Assembly: GCA_050633825.1 (NCBI GenBank)
Contig: JBOEHG010000008.1
Span: 1 to 64,000 of the forward strand
Origin: CANLBN01 sp050633825
GTDB lineage: Bacteria; Pseudomonadota; Gammaproteobacteria; Pseudomonadales; Cellvibrionaceae
DNA length: 64,000 nt
Direction of reading: 5' to 3'
The translations under genes were made by a program, and so were the position numbers. Below are positions 35,605 through 44,146 of the stretch, one piece after another. The notes under the pieces are model-generated. The model worked only from the letters and a program-made list of their open reading frames with translations, had not been told where the DNA came from and did no database searches. Positions within the stretch are counted from its first letter, which is position 1; the number at the start of each line of letters is the position of its first letter.

Positions 35605-35622
35605 ATACGTCATTTAACGTAT
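35605..35622. promoter_or_regulatory. Inverted repeat upstream of urtA
   Basis: ATACGT (35605-35610) and ACGTAT (35617-35622) form a 6-bp inverted repeat with a 6-nt spacer, 137 nt upstream of the urtA ATG. It is a candidate binding site for the LuxR-type response regulator at 21648 or a nitrogen regulator. No clear sigma54 -24/-12 element was seen. The rest of 35469-35868 holds no recognised gene. Confidence 0.3.
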
Positions 35623-35868
35623 TGGCGTGACCTTATGCCCTCGACACCCAAACATATCGAGTGAAGAAGCTGTACTGCCTTTACCTTAAAAGCCATGTAA
35701 CCTCTTAAATACTAAAGCTTTTTAAAAAAAACCACTGACTGTTAAGGGCACTACCTCAATAGACCTGAAAGGCATATTTAGATGTCAGGTTAATAGGTGA
35801 AATTGGTATTCTGGTCTACACTTCTATTACTAACCTTGATAATTGCCAATGCTACGGGAATTTCTTAC

Positions 35869-37032
35869 GTGACAATCGCTATTGATATTGATGTTGCCGA
35901 TGAGCTGATGTCGAGCTTTGAAGATCATTACGAAATACTACAAACCTCTCTCAACAAGCTGATACATAATGCTGATGATGCCGAGTTGATCAACACGACT
36001 TTTAGATCAATGCATACAGTCAAGGGTAATGCCGCTATGATGCAAATTACCCCACTTGTTGATTATGCTCATGAAGTCGAAGAGGCTATTTCAGCCATGC
36101 GCTCGGGGTATTTTGCGCCCACCCCCACACTGTGTGATTTACTGCTAACAGCTGTTGACCGTCTACGGGATCTGCACACCAAATATCTTTTCAATAAGGA
36201 GATTGCTCCTATTAATGAAAAGGACATTGCCCGCACCTTTGGCGCAATGGCCAACGCCCGCAGCGCCGAAGAGGTCGATGTACTCTGTAAAGAGTTGATT
36301 TCTTTATTTGCACCTCCTGAGGCTAATCCAAAAAACAATACCGAAGAAGATAATGCGTCAGCTGAAAACGAAAGCACTAAAACAGTTTCTATTTCAAATA
36401 TAGAGAAGACCACTGTATCTAATCACAAAGATTATCTTGAACTCTCTGAACAACAACAGGAAGACTTAATTCTATTTCGCATCCTTTCCTTACAAGTAGA
36501 TGAGCAAAATGATTTTTGGAACCAGAGAACAGACCTTATACTTTATTTAGCACTTAGAACCATTGAGCTCACCGACAAAGCACTGGATAAAACTCAGTTA
36601 GTTGCCGCTGTTTATATGCATGATGCGGGAATGGCTTTTGTACCCGACAATATTGTTAATAAAAATAACAAGCTCAACGCAATGGAAACAAAAAAATTAC
36701 AGCAACATCCTGTATGGGGCTATAACCTGCTAAAACGTATGGCCGGATGGGAAGACGCCGCACAAATTGTACTGGAACATCATGAGCGTATTGATGGTGA
36801 AGGCTACCCTTATCAAAAGAAAGGTGATGAACTTACTGAAGGAGCAAAATTACTGGCCATTCTGGATGCTTATTATGCCATGACGAATCTGCGTGCAGAC
36901 CGCTCACATCGCCGTTCAATTATGAGGGCAATATCAGAAATTAACGCCTGCATCGACACACAGTTTTGTAGCTACTGGGTTAGTTTATTTAACGATGTGA
37001 TTCGTGCAGAAGTAAAAGCGGGTAATATTTAA
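35869..37032 (+). CDS. Hpt / HD-GYP-like two-domain signalling protein
   Basis: A protein of about 387 residues. The N-terminal Hpt domain (about residues 1-105) has the phosphoacceptor His in FRSMHTVKGNAAM. An acidic linker follows (about 145-185), then an HD-GYP-type domain (about 205-375) with YMHDAGMAF, VLEHHERIDGEGYPYQKKGD and LDAYYAM. The first conserved His of HD-GYP proteins is Asn here (WNQRTD) and the Lys of HDxGK is Met, so c-di-GMP hydrolysis may be impaired. GTG at 35869 is preferred. An upstream GTG (35797) would add a hydrophobic leader that would wrongly export the Hpt domain. No kinase is adjacent. Confidence 0.78.
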   Translation: MTIAIDIDVADELMSSFEDHYEILQTSLNKLIHNADDAELINTTFRSMHTVKGNAAMMQITPLVDYAHEVEEAISAMRSGYFAPTPTLCDLLLTAVDRLRDLHTKYLFNKEIAPINEKDIARTFGAMANARSAEEVDVLCKELISLFAPPEANPKNNTEEDNASAENESTKTVSISNIEKTTVSNHKDYLELSEQQQEDLILFRILSLQVDEQNDFWNQRTDLILYLALRTIELTDKALDKTQLVAAVYMHDAGMAFVPDNIVNKNNKLNAMETKKLQQHPVWGYNLLKRMAGWEDAAQIVLEHHERIDGEGYPYQKKGDELTEGAKLLAILDAYYAMTNLRADRSHRRSIMRAISEINACIDTQFCSYWVSLFNDVIRAEVKAGNI

Positions 37033-37126
37033 CAACGAGAAAATGCAAGGTTAACAAGGAAAGCTGTCGGACTACATCAATTCTATGGGGCCTATATTGA
37101 CCCCATGAAACCTTTGAAACAACGTC

Positions 37127-38404
37127 TTATTCGACATTAAATGGATGGCGTAATACTACCGTTTCCACTCGATCCGGCCCTGTCGAAATAATATCAACTG
37201 GAGCGCCCACTAAAGATTCAATACGCTGAATATAGGCAACCGCATTAGCCGGTAGAGCTTCCATTGACTGCACACCAAAGGTGCTTTCTTGCCAACCCGG
37301 CAGCTCTTCGTAAACAGGAACAACACTGTTCCAGCCATCACAATCAAAAGGTACACTAATCGTATTACCATTTTTATCTTGATAGCCAATGCAAATTTTT
37401 ACGGTGTCTAAACCATCAAGCACATCTAACTTTGTCAAACATAAACCGGTAATTGAATTAATACGAATCGCATGCTTAACCGCAACCGCGTCGAACCAAC
37501 CGGTACGACGCTTACGTCCTGTGGTTGCACCAAACTCATTACCTTTTACACCCAAGTGTTGGCCAACCTCGCATTCCAATTCAGTTGGGAAAGGACCTGA
37601 GCCGACACGTGTTGTATAGGCCTTAGTAATACCCAATACATAATCCAAATACATAGGGCCCATACCCGAACCGGTTGCAACGCCGCCTGCCGTTGTATTG
37701 GAGGATGTTACAAACGGATAGGTACCGTGATCAATATCCAACAGTGAGCCTTGCGCGCCTTCAAACAAAATACTCTCACCATTTTCACGAGCGGTATGCA
37801 AAGTATCGGTGATATCATCGACCAGAGGCTTAAGCTCTCTTCCCCACGCTAAGGCATCTGCTAACACCTGATCATAATCAAGCGCGTCAACTTTGTAATA
37901 ATTCACCAATGCAAAGTTATGATATTCCATCACACCTTTTAATTTTTCTGCAAACGATTGCTCATCAAATAAATCACCTAAACGCAATCCGCGACGCGCT
38001 ACTTTATCTTCATAAGCGGGGCCAATGCCTCGTCCTGTTGTGCCAATTTTATCGTTACCGCGTTTAATTTCACGAGCCTGATCAAGGGCGACATGGTAAG
38101 GCAAAATTAATGGGCAAGAAGGCGATAAACGCAAACGTTCACGAACAGGGACACCATTTGCTTCTAGGCCTGCCATTTCTTTCAGTAACGCATCCGGGGC
38201 AAGAACAACTCCATTGCCAATCATACATTTCACGCCTTCGCGTAAAATACCGGATGGAATTAAATGCAATACAGTTTTCTCGCCATCAATAACCAGAGTA
38301 TGACCCGCATTGTGCCCTCCCTGAAAACGCGCAACTAATGACACTTGATCTGTCANNCCTTCGTCACCCCATTGGGTGCCAAGAACGACTACATTTTTGC
38401 CCAT
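37127..38404 (-). CDS. purA: Adenylosuccinate synthetase (contains an N-gap)
   Basis: PurA, the enzyme that joins IMP and aspartate with GTP in AMP synthesis. It begins MGKNVVVLGTQWGDEG and shows FQGGHNAGHT (near 36), GTTGRGIGPAYEDK (near 120), the SSNTTAGG segment and GRKRRTGWFD. Where the family has GDEGKGKIVDLLTD the sequence has two N between GDEG and LTD, so about seven residues (21 nt) of the P-loop are missing from the assembly, not from the gene. The frame is unaffected. It follows hisZ on the same strand. Confidence 0.95.
   Translation of the reverse strand: MGKNVVVLGTQWGDEXXTDQVSLVARFQGGHNAGHTLVIDGEKTVLHLIPSGILREGVKCMIGNGVVLAPDALLKEMAGLEANGVPVRERLRLSPSCPLILPYHVALDQAREIKRGNDKIGTTGRGIGPAYEDKVARRGLRLGDLFDEQSFAEKLKGVMEYHNFALVNYYKVDALDYDQVLADALAWGRELKPLVDDITDTLHTARENGESILFEGAQGSLLDIDHGTYPFVTSSNTTAGGVATGSGMGPMYLDYVLGITKAYTTRVGSGPFPTELECEVGQHLGVKGNEFGATTGRKRRTGWFDAVAVKHAIRINSITGLCLTKLDVLDGLDTVKICIGYQDKNGNTISVPFDCDGWNSVVPVYEELPGWQESTFGVQSMEALPANAVAYIQRIESLVGAPVDIISTGPDRVETVVLRHPFNVE
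38356..38357. other. Assembly gap (NN) inside purA
   Basis: Two N bases replace what the conserved PurA sequence implies should be about 23 nt encoding the GKGK P-loop end. It is an assembly artefact, not biology. Confidence 0.85.
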
Positions 38405-38432
38405 AATACTTTTTCTCTAAGGTAATAGATAT

Positions 38433-39605
38433 TTACAGTGACTTGACTGTATATTCATTGTTTTCAAGAACTAACTGGCGACTACATCGCAGCTCTTCAA
38501 AATTTGGTGCTTCCGACAAACCACAAACAACACGTTCGCCTTTATCACGCAATAGTTTTATCGCTTGCCACTGATTCGGATCAGACGATGACGGGGCATA
38601 AATACCGTCAACAGGTTTAGCCAGTGATAATAATGACAGAACCGAAGTTAAATTTAATCCAAAGCCAGTTGCAGGGCGTGCTCGACCAAAGGCTTCTCCA
38701 ATGTGGTCATAGCGGCCACCGTTGGCGATCGCATCACCAAAGCCATTAGCATAAGCCGCAAAAACAATACCGGTATGATAGTGATAACCGCGCAACTCAC
38801 TTAAGTCGAAATAGATATTAATGTCAGGATAGCGTGCGCTAATGACCTGATAAATTTCTGACAACTCATCGATCGCTGCAAATACTTCTGCCGGCGCATC
38901 AATTAATTTTTCTCGCGCAATATCTAGTACAGAAATATCACCACAGAGGGTTGGCAACAAAGGTAACCATACTTTTGCTTGATCAGAATCCAAAGAGCTT
39001 GTCGCCCACAACTCAATTTCTGCGGCATCTTTTGATTGCAATAAATTAAAAAACTCTGTTTCTTGATCTTTATTTAAAGACAATGATTCAAGTAAGGCGC
39101 GATAGATACCTACATGACCTAAATCCAAAGTCACCTCGGGCACCGCTACCTGTTCAAGCGAAGATAATAATAATGAGATAACCTCAAGGTCAGCATCTAA
39201 GCCTGACTCACCAAATAACTCCACACCTGCCTGCAAAGGCGTGCGTACAGCCAGTGGTGACTTTGGTTTTGCATGTAATACATGGTCCGCATAACACAGG
39301 CGATTAGGGCCCGATTTTACATAACTGTGGGCATCAATTCGTGCCGCTTGCGGAGTGATATCAGCGCGCAAACCCATTAACTGACCGGACAACTGATCCG
39401 TCACTTTTAATGTTAACAAGTTAAGGTCACTACCAACACCACTCAATAATGAATCAGTAAATTCCAGCAAAGGCGGCATTACTAACTCGTAGCCCCAACT
39501 GGCGTAAAGATCTAACAAGCCACGACGCAGCTTTTCTACCCCTTGTGCATCTGCAGGCAAAATTTCTTCGACGCCGTCTGGCAACAACCAACGATTAGCC
39601 TTCAT
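38433..39605 (-). CDS. hisZ: ATP phosphoribosyltransferase regulatory subunit HisZ
   Basis: A 390-residue HisRS-like protein: RWLLPDGVEEILPADA at the start, LRADITPQAARIDAH (motif 2-like, near residue 97) and ATGFGLNLTSVL near 315. It lacks the C-terminal anticodon domain of true HisRS. HisZ with a short-form HisG forms the first enzyme of histidine synthesis. Its place between DUF2065 and purA is the standard order in Pseudomonas-like gammaproteobacteria. Confidence 0.93.
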   Translation of the reverse strand: MKANRWLLPDGVEEILPADAQGVEKLRRGLLDLYASWGYELVMPPLLEFTDSLLSGVGSDLNLLTLKVTDQLSGQLMGLRADITPQAARIDAHSYVKSGPNRLCYADHVLHAKPKSPLAVRTPLQAGVELFGESGLDADLEVISLLLSSLEQVAVPEVTLDLGHVGIYRALLESLSLNKDQETEFFNLLQSKDAAEIELWATSSLDSDQAKVWLPLLPTLCGDISVLDIAREKLIDAPAEVFAAIDELSEIYQVISARYPDINIYFDLSELRGYHYHTGIVFAAYANGFGDAIANGGRYDHIGEAFGRARPATGFGLNLTSVLSLLSLAKPVDGIYAPSSSDPNQWQAIKLLRDKGERVVCGLSEAPNFEELRCSRQLVLENNEYTVKSL

Positions 39606-39673
39606 CTAAGTCTCTCTGACGCTTTTCTCTTAATGGTTTTAATAACAATTCTTCAGTACACACTTTTAGCCAC

Positions 39674-39859
39674 CTACTTCACGATATATAACAGAGCAAC
39701 ACCAATCAGCATACTGACAAAGCCCATTATTCTTAGCTGGCGATCACTAATCTGCGCCAGCATCGCTACCATATTTCGCCACTTATCAGGGTATAAGAAG
39801 GGGATAACGCCTTCGATCACTAGCATTAAGGCAAATGCAGCCAGCAGGGCCTCCCACAT
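39674..39859 (-). CDS. DUF2065 small membrane protein (YjeT-like)
   Basis: A 61-residue protein with two hydrophobic helices: WEALLAAFALMLVIEGVIPF and LRIMGFVSMLIGVALLYIV, joined by a loop with YPDKWRN. This is the DUF2065/YjeT pattern, whose members normally sit between hflC and hisZ/purA, as here. Function unknown; possibly linked to the HflKC complex by position only. Confidence 0.9.
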   Translation of the reverse strand: MWEALLAAFALMLVIEGVIPFLYPDKWRNMVAMLAQISDRQLRIMGFVSMLIGVALLYIVK

Positions 39860-39944
39860 AATAATTTACCTGATAAATGTTTGATTATTCACTTTGACTG
39901 TTTTTTTAGCCCACAAAGGAGAATTCTTTATACTCGCCCGCTTA

Positions 39945-40123
39945 GCCATGGACACTCAAAAATTGCTCCTGTCTACCCTGCGCCTGCGGGATAAAACTAC
40001 CATGGATGGGGAAGCAACAAAAAAGTGCCGAACATGCAGGAACACTTTTCGGCCCGCCCATCCATAGACATGCCCCGCTCCTGCGCATCCTGCGCCTGCG
40101 GGATACCGTCCGTCCATGGACAT
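39945..40123. repeat. Mosaic intergenic repeat (CCATGGA / CCTGCGCCTGCGGGATA modules)
   Basis: The DUF2065-hflC gap (39860-40210) holds no gene but has layered repeats. A 17-bp direct repeat CCTGCGCCTGCGGGATA occurs at 39977-39993 and 40089-40105. Several CCATGGA-type palindromes are present. Inverted arms ATGGATGGG/CCCATCCAT and AAAAGTG/CACTTTT frame the middle. The composition is more GC-rich than the surroundings. It looks like a dispersed REP/MITE-like element; a chance ORF through it (39956-40168) is not credible. Confidence 0.65.
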
Positions 40124-40126
40124 AAA

Positions 40127-40154
40127 AAAACCGAGTCGGTGTAGACTCGGTTTT
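40127..40154 (-). terminator. Terminator downstream of hflC
   Basis: Arms AAAACCGAGTC (40127-40137) and GACTCGGTTTT (40144-40154) pair perfectly around a 6-nt loop. On the minus strand the stem ends in a run of T residues. It lies 57 nt after the hflC stop. The symmetric A/T tails make it potentially bidirectional. Confidence 0.85.
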
Positions 40155-40210
40155 GAGGATTTTAACACTTTATGACGATAGATAATAGAATCTATCGAGA
40201 AGATGATCGA

Positions 40211-41092
40211 TTATTGTGCTTGTTGACCCTGTGCGTCTTTTAAATAACGGAAGAAGTCACTATCGGGATCAACCAGCATAACATCACCTTTATTGTCAAA
40301 GGTTGCTCGATAGGCATTAAGGCTACGCACAAAGCTATAGAATTCTGGGTTTGCATTATAGGCATTGGCATAGATGGCGGCTGCTTTTGCATCACCTTCA
40401 CCACGAATCAATTCAGAATCACGATAAGCTTCTGCCTCAATAACTACCTTTTGACGATCGGCGCTGGCGCGCTTCTCTTCTGCGATTTTATTACCTTCCG
40501 AACGATATTCCTGAGCCGTCTCATTACGTTCAGTTTGCATCCGACTATAAACAGAGCCTTCAACTTCATCCTCCAAGTCTATCTGTTTAACACGGATATC
40601 CAAAACTTCGATACCTAGCTCTTGACCCACTTGATCATTAATTGCCTTGGTCAAATCTAACATTAGCTGATCTCGCTCACCGGATACAGCTTCTTCCAAA
40701 GTGCGCTGACCCAGCTGGTTTGCTAGCTCTTTGTCGATACGATCACCTAAGCTGTTGGCTGCTCGTCGCTCGTCACCACCGGTTTTTTTGTAATATTCAC
40801 CTTCATCCTTAATCCGCCACTTTGAATAGGAATCTACTTTGAGCGGCTTCTGTTGAATAGTCAGTAAAGTCTTAGCTGGGCCATCCAAGGTTAATGTTCG
40901 TGCATCAAACTTAACGACTTCGTCTGCAAATGGCAATTTGAAATTAATACCAACCTTTGGGTACTCAGGTTGCAATGAACCAAAGCGTAAGACTACAGCT
41001 TTCTGGTATTCAGGAACGATGTAAACAATCGAAGAAACAATGAAAACAGCAAGCAGGACTATAATGCCCAAGAATAATGACTTAGCATTCAT
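40211..41092 (-). CDS. hflC: HflC, FtsH protease modulator
   Basis: A 293-residue SPFH/band-7 protein with one N-terminal TM helix (SLFLGIIVLLAVFIVSSIVYIV) and a periplasmic SPFH domain starting YQKAVVLRFG. The helical region is rich in Glu/Ala (EYRSEGNKIAEEKRASADRQ). With HflK it forms the large periplasmic cage around FtsH. Its start codon overlaps the hflK stop by 1 nt (TAATG), so translation is coupled. Confidence 0.96.
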   Translation of the reverse strand: MNAKSLFLGIIVLLAVFIVSSIVYIVPEYQKAVVLRFGSLQPEYPKVGINFKLPFADEVVKFDARTLTLDGPAKTLLTIQQKPLKVDSYSKWRIKDEGEYYKKTGGDERRAANSLGDRIDKELANQLGQRTLEEAVSGERDQLMLDLTKAINDQVGQELGIEVLDIRVKQIDLEDEVEGSVYSRMQTERNETAQEYRSEGNKIAEEKRASADRQKVVIEAEAYRDSELIRGEGDAKAAAIYANAYNANPEFYSFVRSLNAYRATFDNKGDVMLVDPDSDFFRYLKDAQGQQAQ

Positions 41093-42255
41093 TAGCGAAC
41101 CCCTCTACGATTACTGTTAACTTGGTTTCGGCGAACCTCATCAGAAACGCGTTGCTGTATCTCTCTCAAGACATCCTGAGAAAGCCTCTGATCATTACCC
41201 GTTGTGCTGCTAGTGATGCCTGTTTGACCGATGATCTTATCCAGAGGCAAGAACAACATATTATTACCACCTTCAACATCAACCATGACTTTAGAGCTGT
41301 TCGACATAACCGATTCTATTGCATCAATGTAAAGACGCTCACGAGTCACCTCTGGCGCTTTACTGTATTCTGTCAATAACTGGGTAAAACGCTCGGCCTC
41401 ACCCTCGGCTTTTGCGACTACTTGATCACGATAGCCGCTGGCCTCTTCTCGAATACGAGCCGCTCGGCCTTCCGCTTCCGGTACAACCGCATTGGCATAG
41501 CGCTCAGACTCATTAATTAGCCTCTCCCGATCTTCTTTAGCCTTTACTACATCATCAAACGCAGCTTTCACTTCAATGGGGGGGCTACCTTGTTGAACGT
41601 TAACGTTAACGATTTGAATACCAGCACCATAAGCATTGAGATAATTTTGTAATCTTTCTTCAACTTCAAAGGCAATTTTCTGGCGACCTTCAGACAGAAT
41701 AGGGTCAAGCTTGGTAGAGCCGACGACATGACGCAACGCACTATCCGTCGCTTGCTTGAGACTGTTTTCAGGGTCACGCACATTAAGTACAAATGACTTA
41801 ATATCAGAAATGTTGTATTGAACCGTAACGGGCAATTCAACAATACTGATATCTTCAGTGATCATAAAGCCTCGAGCAGGATGACTACGCTCTTCTGTAG
41901 TGTTAACAATGTATACACGGTCGATAACCTTAGGGTTCCAATGAAGGCCAGGACCGACAATTGAATGAAACTTACCTAAACGCAAGACAACCGCTTGTTG
42001 TTTCTCGTCGAGCTGATAGATACCAAAAGCTAGATAGGCAATCACACCAATAATCACGGCAACACCAAATATCGCTGGTGAAAAACCAGAACCGCCCTTT
42101 GATGAGCCATTATTGCCCCCGCCTTTACCACCGAACAAGCCGTTAATCTTATCTTGAAACTTTTTCAGTGCTTCATCCAAATCAGGTGGGCCATCGTTGT
42201 TTTTACGACCACCCCAAGGATCTTGGTTGTTTCCACCCGGTTCATTCCAGGCCAT
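41092..42255 (-). CDS. hflK: HflK, FtsH protease modulator
   Basis: A 387-residue SPFH protein. A Gly/Asn/Lys-rich cytoplasmic N-terminus (MAWNEPGGNNQDPWGGRKN) is followed by one TM (PAIFGVAVIIGVIAYLAFGI, about residues 58-77), then the SPFH core with LRLGKFHSIVGPGLHW. Start set at the ATG at 42255 (GGAGAG ribosome site) because the MAWNEPG opening is conserved. It is in the hfq-hflX-hflK-hflC order and is the partner of HflC. Confidence 0.96.
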   Translation of the reverse strand: MAWNEPGGNNQDPWGGRKNNDGPPDLDEALKKFQDKINGLFGGKGGGNNGSSKGGSGFSPAIFGVAVIIGVIAYLAFGIYQLDEKQQAVVLRLGKFHSIVGPGLHWNPKVIDRVYIVNTTEERSHPARGFMITEDISIVELPVTVQYNISDIKSFVLNVRDPENSLKQATDSALRHVVGSTKLDPILSEGRQKIAFEVEERLQNYLNAYGAGIQIVNVNVQQGSPPIEVKAAFDDVVKAKEDRERLINESERYANAVVPEAEGRAARIREEASGYRDQVVAKAEGEAERFTQLLTEYSKAPEVTRERLYIDAIESVMSNSSKVMVDVEGGNNMLFLPLDKIIGQTGITSSTTGNDQRLSQDVLREIQQRVSDEVRRNQVNSNRRGVR

Positions 42256-42390
42256 AGTGTCTCTCCGCAAATTAAAAAAGGAAGCCCAAAAAAGGCCGCA
42301 AAATTGTATCACACTCGCCTTTTACGCTCGATAAAGATTAACAGACGCAATCAAACTGTGTAATTTGAAGCAGTAGTATTAACTCTTATA

Positions 42391-43728
42391 TTAACCCTGC
42401 TGCCAATATTCAAGCTGCTCACCTATTGTTGGGGCGACTCCGACCCATTCCAAGTGTTCAAGCTCAATTGATTCGGCACTTAAAAGTCGACAAAATTCCG
42501 CTTGCGGGATATTGATAGACACTTCACTGCCACCGTCATCTCGGTAAGACTCTTCTTGAATGACGGATAATTCGTATAATTTGGCCCTTAAACGACCCAT
42601 TTTCGCAGTTAAACAGAGACGCCCACTGATCAATTGGTCGCCAAGACACTCTGTCAGCGCTTCAAATAATAAATCAATCCCCTCGCCGCTTTGAGCGGAT
42701 AACCACACCGCTATCGGCTGACCTTGCTCATCACGTTCAATACGTGGCTGCCGCTCGTCCATCAAATCAATTTTATTGTAAACCTTTAGCTGAGGCAGGT
42801 CGCCTGCGCCAATTTCTTCAAGCACTTCTTCGACTTGCTCAATATTATGTTGACGCTCCTCAGCAGCAGCATCAATCACATGCAAGAGCAAGTTGGCATG
42901 AGCCGCTTCTTCAAGTGTTGCTCTGAAAGCTTCTACCAAGCGGTGAGGAAGGTGACTAATAAAGCCAACCGTATCAGCAAGTACCGCAGGACCAATATTG
43001 GATAAGTCAATGCGTCGCATCGTCGGATCCAAAGTGGCAAACAATTGATCTTCCGCATATACATCAGCATTGGTCAAAAGATTAAATAAGGTCGATTTAC
43101 CGGCATTGGTATACCCCACCAAAGACAATGTGGGTATCGATGCCCGCAAGCGGGAGCGACGTCCTTGGTCACGTTGCTTACGTACCTTTTCAAGACGTGC
43201 CTCAATAGACTTAATCCGAACACGCAACAAACGGCGGTCGGTTTCTAACTGAGTTTCACCGGGGCCTCGTAAACCAATGCCCCCCTTCTGGCGCTCCAAA
43301 TGCGTCCACCCTCTGATTAAGCGTGTAGACATATGGCGCAATTGAGCCAATTCAACCTGCAGCTTACCTTCATGGGTGCGCGCACGTTGCGCAAAAATAT
43401 CTAGAATCAACCCCGTCCGATCCAATACTCGACACTGTAATTTATTTTCTAGGTTACGTTCTTGGCTGGGAGAAAGGCTATGGTTAAAAATTACCAATTT
43501 AGCATCATGCAGGCGAGCGAGTTCGCTCAACTCTTCGACTTTACCTGTGCCAACAAAATATTTAGCATCAGGTGTCGTACGTTGACCGGTCACAAATGCA
43601 ACAGGGTCACCACCGGCAGACAATACCAGCTCTTCAAATTCGCGGGGATCATCACTGGTATGTGAATGAGATAGTTGCAGGTGAACCAATAGCGCTAGCT
43701 CACCTGACTCAGGGCGATCAAAAAACAA
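42391..43728 (-). CDS. hflX: Ribosome-associated GTPase HflX
   Basis: A 445-residue GTPase. The N-terminal HflX domain (to about residue 195) contains the conserved GKVEEL and DRTGLILDIFAQRARTHEGK segments. The G domain has VGYTNAGKSTLFN (P-loop, near 205), ADTVGFI and NKIDL. HflX binds 50S subunits and splits stalled or heat-damaged ribosomes. It is 25 nt downstream of hfq. Confidence 0.96.
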   Translation of the reverse strand: MFFDRPESGELALLVHLQLSHSHTSDDPREFEELVLSAGGDPVAFVTGQRTTPDAKYFVGTGKVEELSELARLHDAKLVIFNHSLSPSQERNLENKLQCRVLDRTGLILDIFAQRARTHEGKLQVELAQLRHMSTRLIRGWTHLERQKGGIGLRGPGETQLETDRRLLRVRIKSIEARLEKVRKQRDQGRRSRLRASIPTLSLVGYTNAGKSTLFNLLTNADVYAEDQLFATLDPTMRRIDLSNIGPAVLADTVGFISHLPHRLVEAFRATLEEAAHANLLLHVIDAAAEERQHNIEQVEEVLEEIGAGDLPQLKVYNKIDLMDERQPRIERDEQGQPIAVWLSAQSGEGIDLLFEALTECLGDQLISGRLCLTAKMGRLRAKLYELSVIQEESYRDDGGSEVSINIPQAEFCRLLSAESIELEHLEWVGVAPTIGEQLEYWQQG

Positions 43729-43753
43729 TCAGCAACCTCTGATTGTTATAGTT

Positions 43754-44002
43754 TTAATCTTCAACCTCACCTTCTTCTGGATTAACCAGAGGAACGCGTA
43801 CCGCTCTAGAAGGTACAACAGTAGAGATGGCATGTTTATAAACCATCTGGCTAACAGTATTCTTTAATAAAATCACAAACTGATCGAATGATTCAACCTG
43901 ACCTTGCAGCTTAATACCGTTAACTAGGTAAATAGAAACCGGGATACGCTCTTTGCGTAGGATATTCAGGTAAGGGTCTTGTAGGTTTTGCCCTTTCGAC
44001 AT
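43754..44002 (-). CDS. hfq: RNA chaperone Hfq
   Basis: An 82-residue Hfq: SKGQNLQDPYLNILRKERIP with the Sm1 motif, VSIYLVNGIKLQGQVESFDQ, and Sm2 with YKHAIST. The C-terminal tail is short and acidic (VNPEEGEVED) compared with E. coli. It forms the hexamer that pairs sRNAs with mRNAs. Between miaA and hflX, the standard position. Confidence 0.98.
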   Translation of the reverse strand: MSKGQNLQDPYLNILRKERIPVSIYLVNGIKLQGQVESFDQFVILLKNTVSQMVYKHAISTVVPSRAVRVPLVNPEEGEVED

Positions 44003-44146
44003 GGGAGATTCTCCTTAGGATTATGAATAATAATTATGTAGTGGTCACTTTAAAAAGGTTAAAGTTCAAAAAAATTAAACCACTGAATATAAGCGTTTTG
44101 ACGACACGCATTTAACTTATCGGAATTAATGCTAATGTCTACCCTA

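Noticed and set aside
35797..35868. Hydrophobic N-terminal extension of the Hpt/HD-GYP protein
   Set aside because: It would act as a signal or anchor and place the phosphotransfer domain outside the cytoplasm; the GTG at 35869 fits the domain better.
37085..37106. Hairpin TGGGG...CCCCA between the HD-GYP gene and purA as a terminator
   Set aside because: The stem is only 5-6 bp with a long loop and no T-run; support is too weak to list.
39956..40168. 70-residue ORF on the minus strand (MLKSSKPSLHRLGFFMSMDG...)
   Set aside because: It runs through the mosaic repeat and the hflC terminator, has odd composition and no ribosome site; it is repeat-derived.
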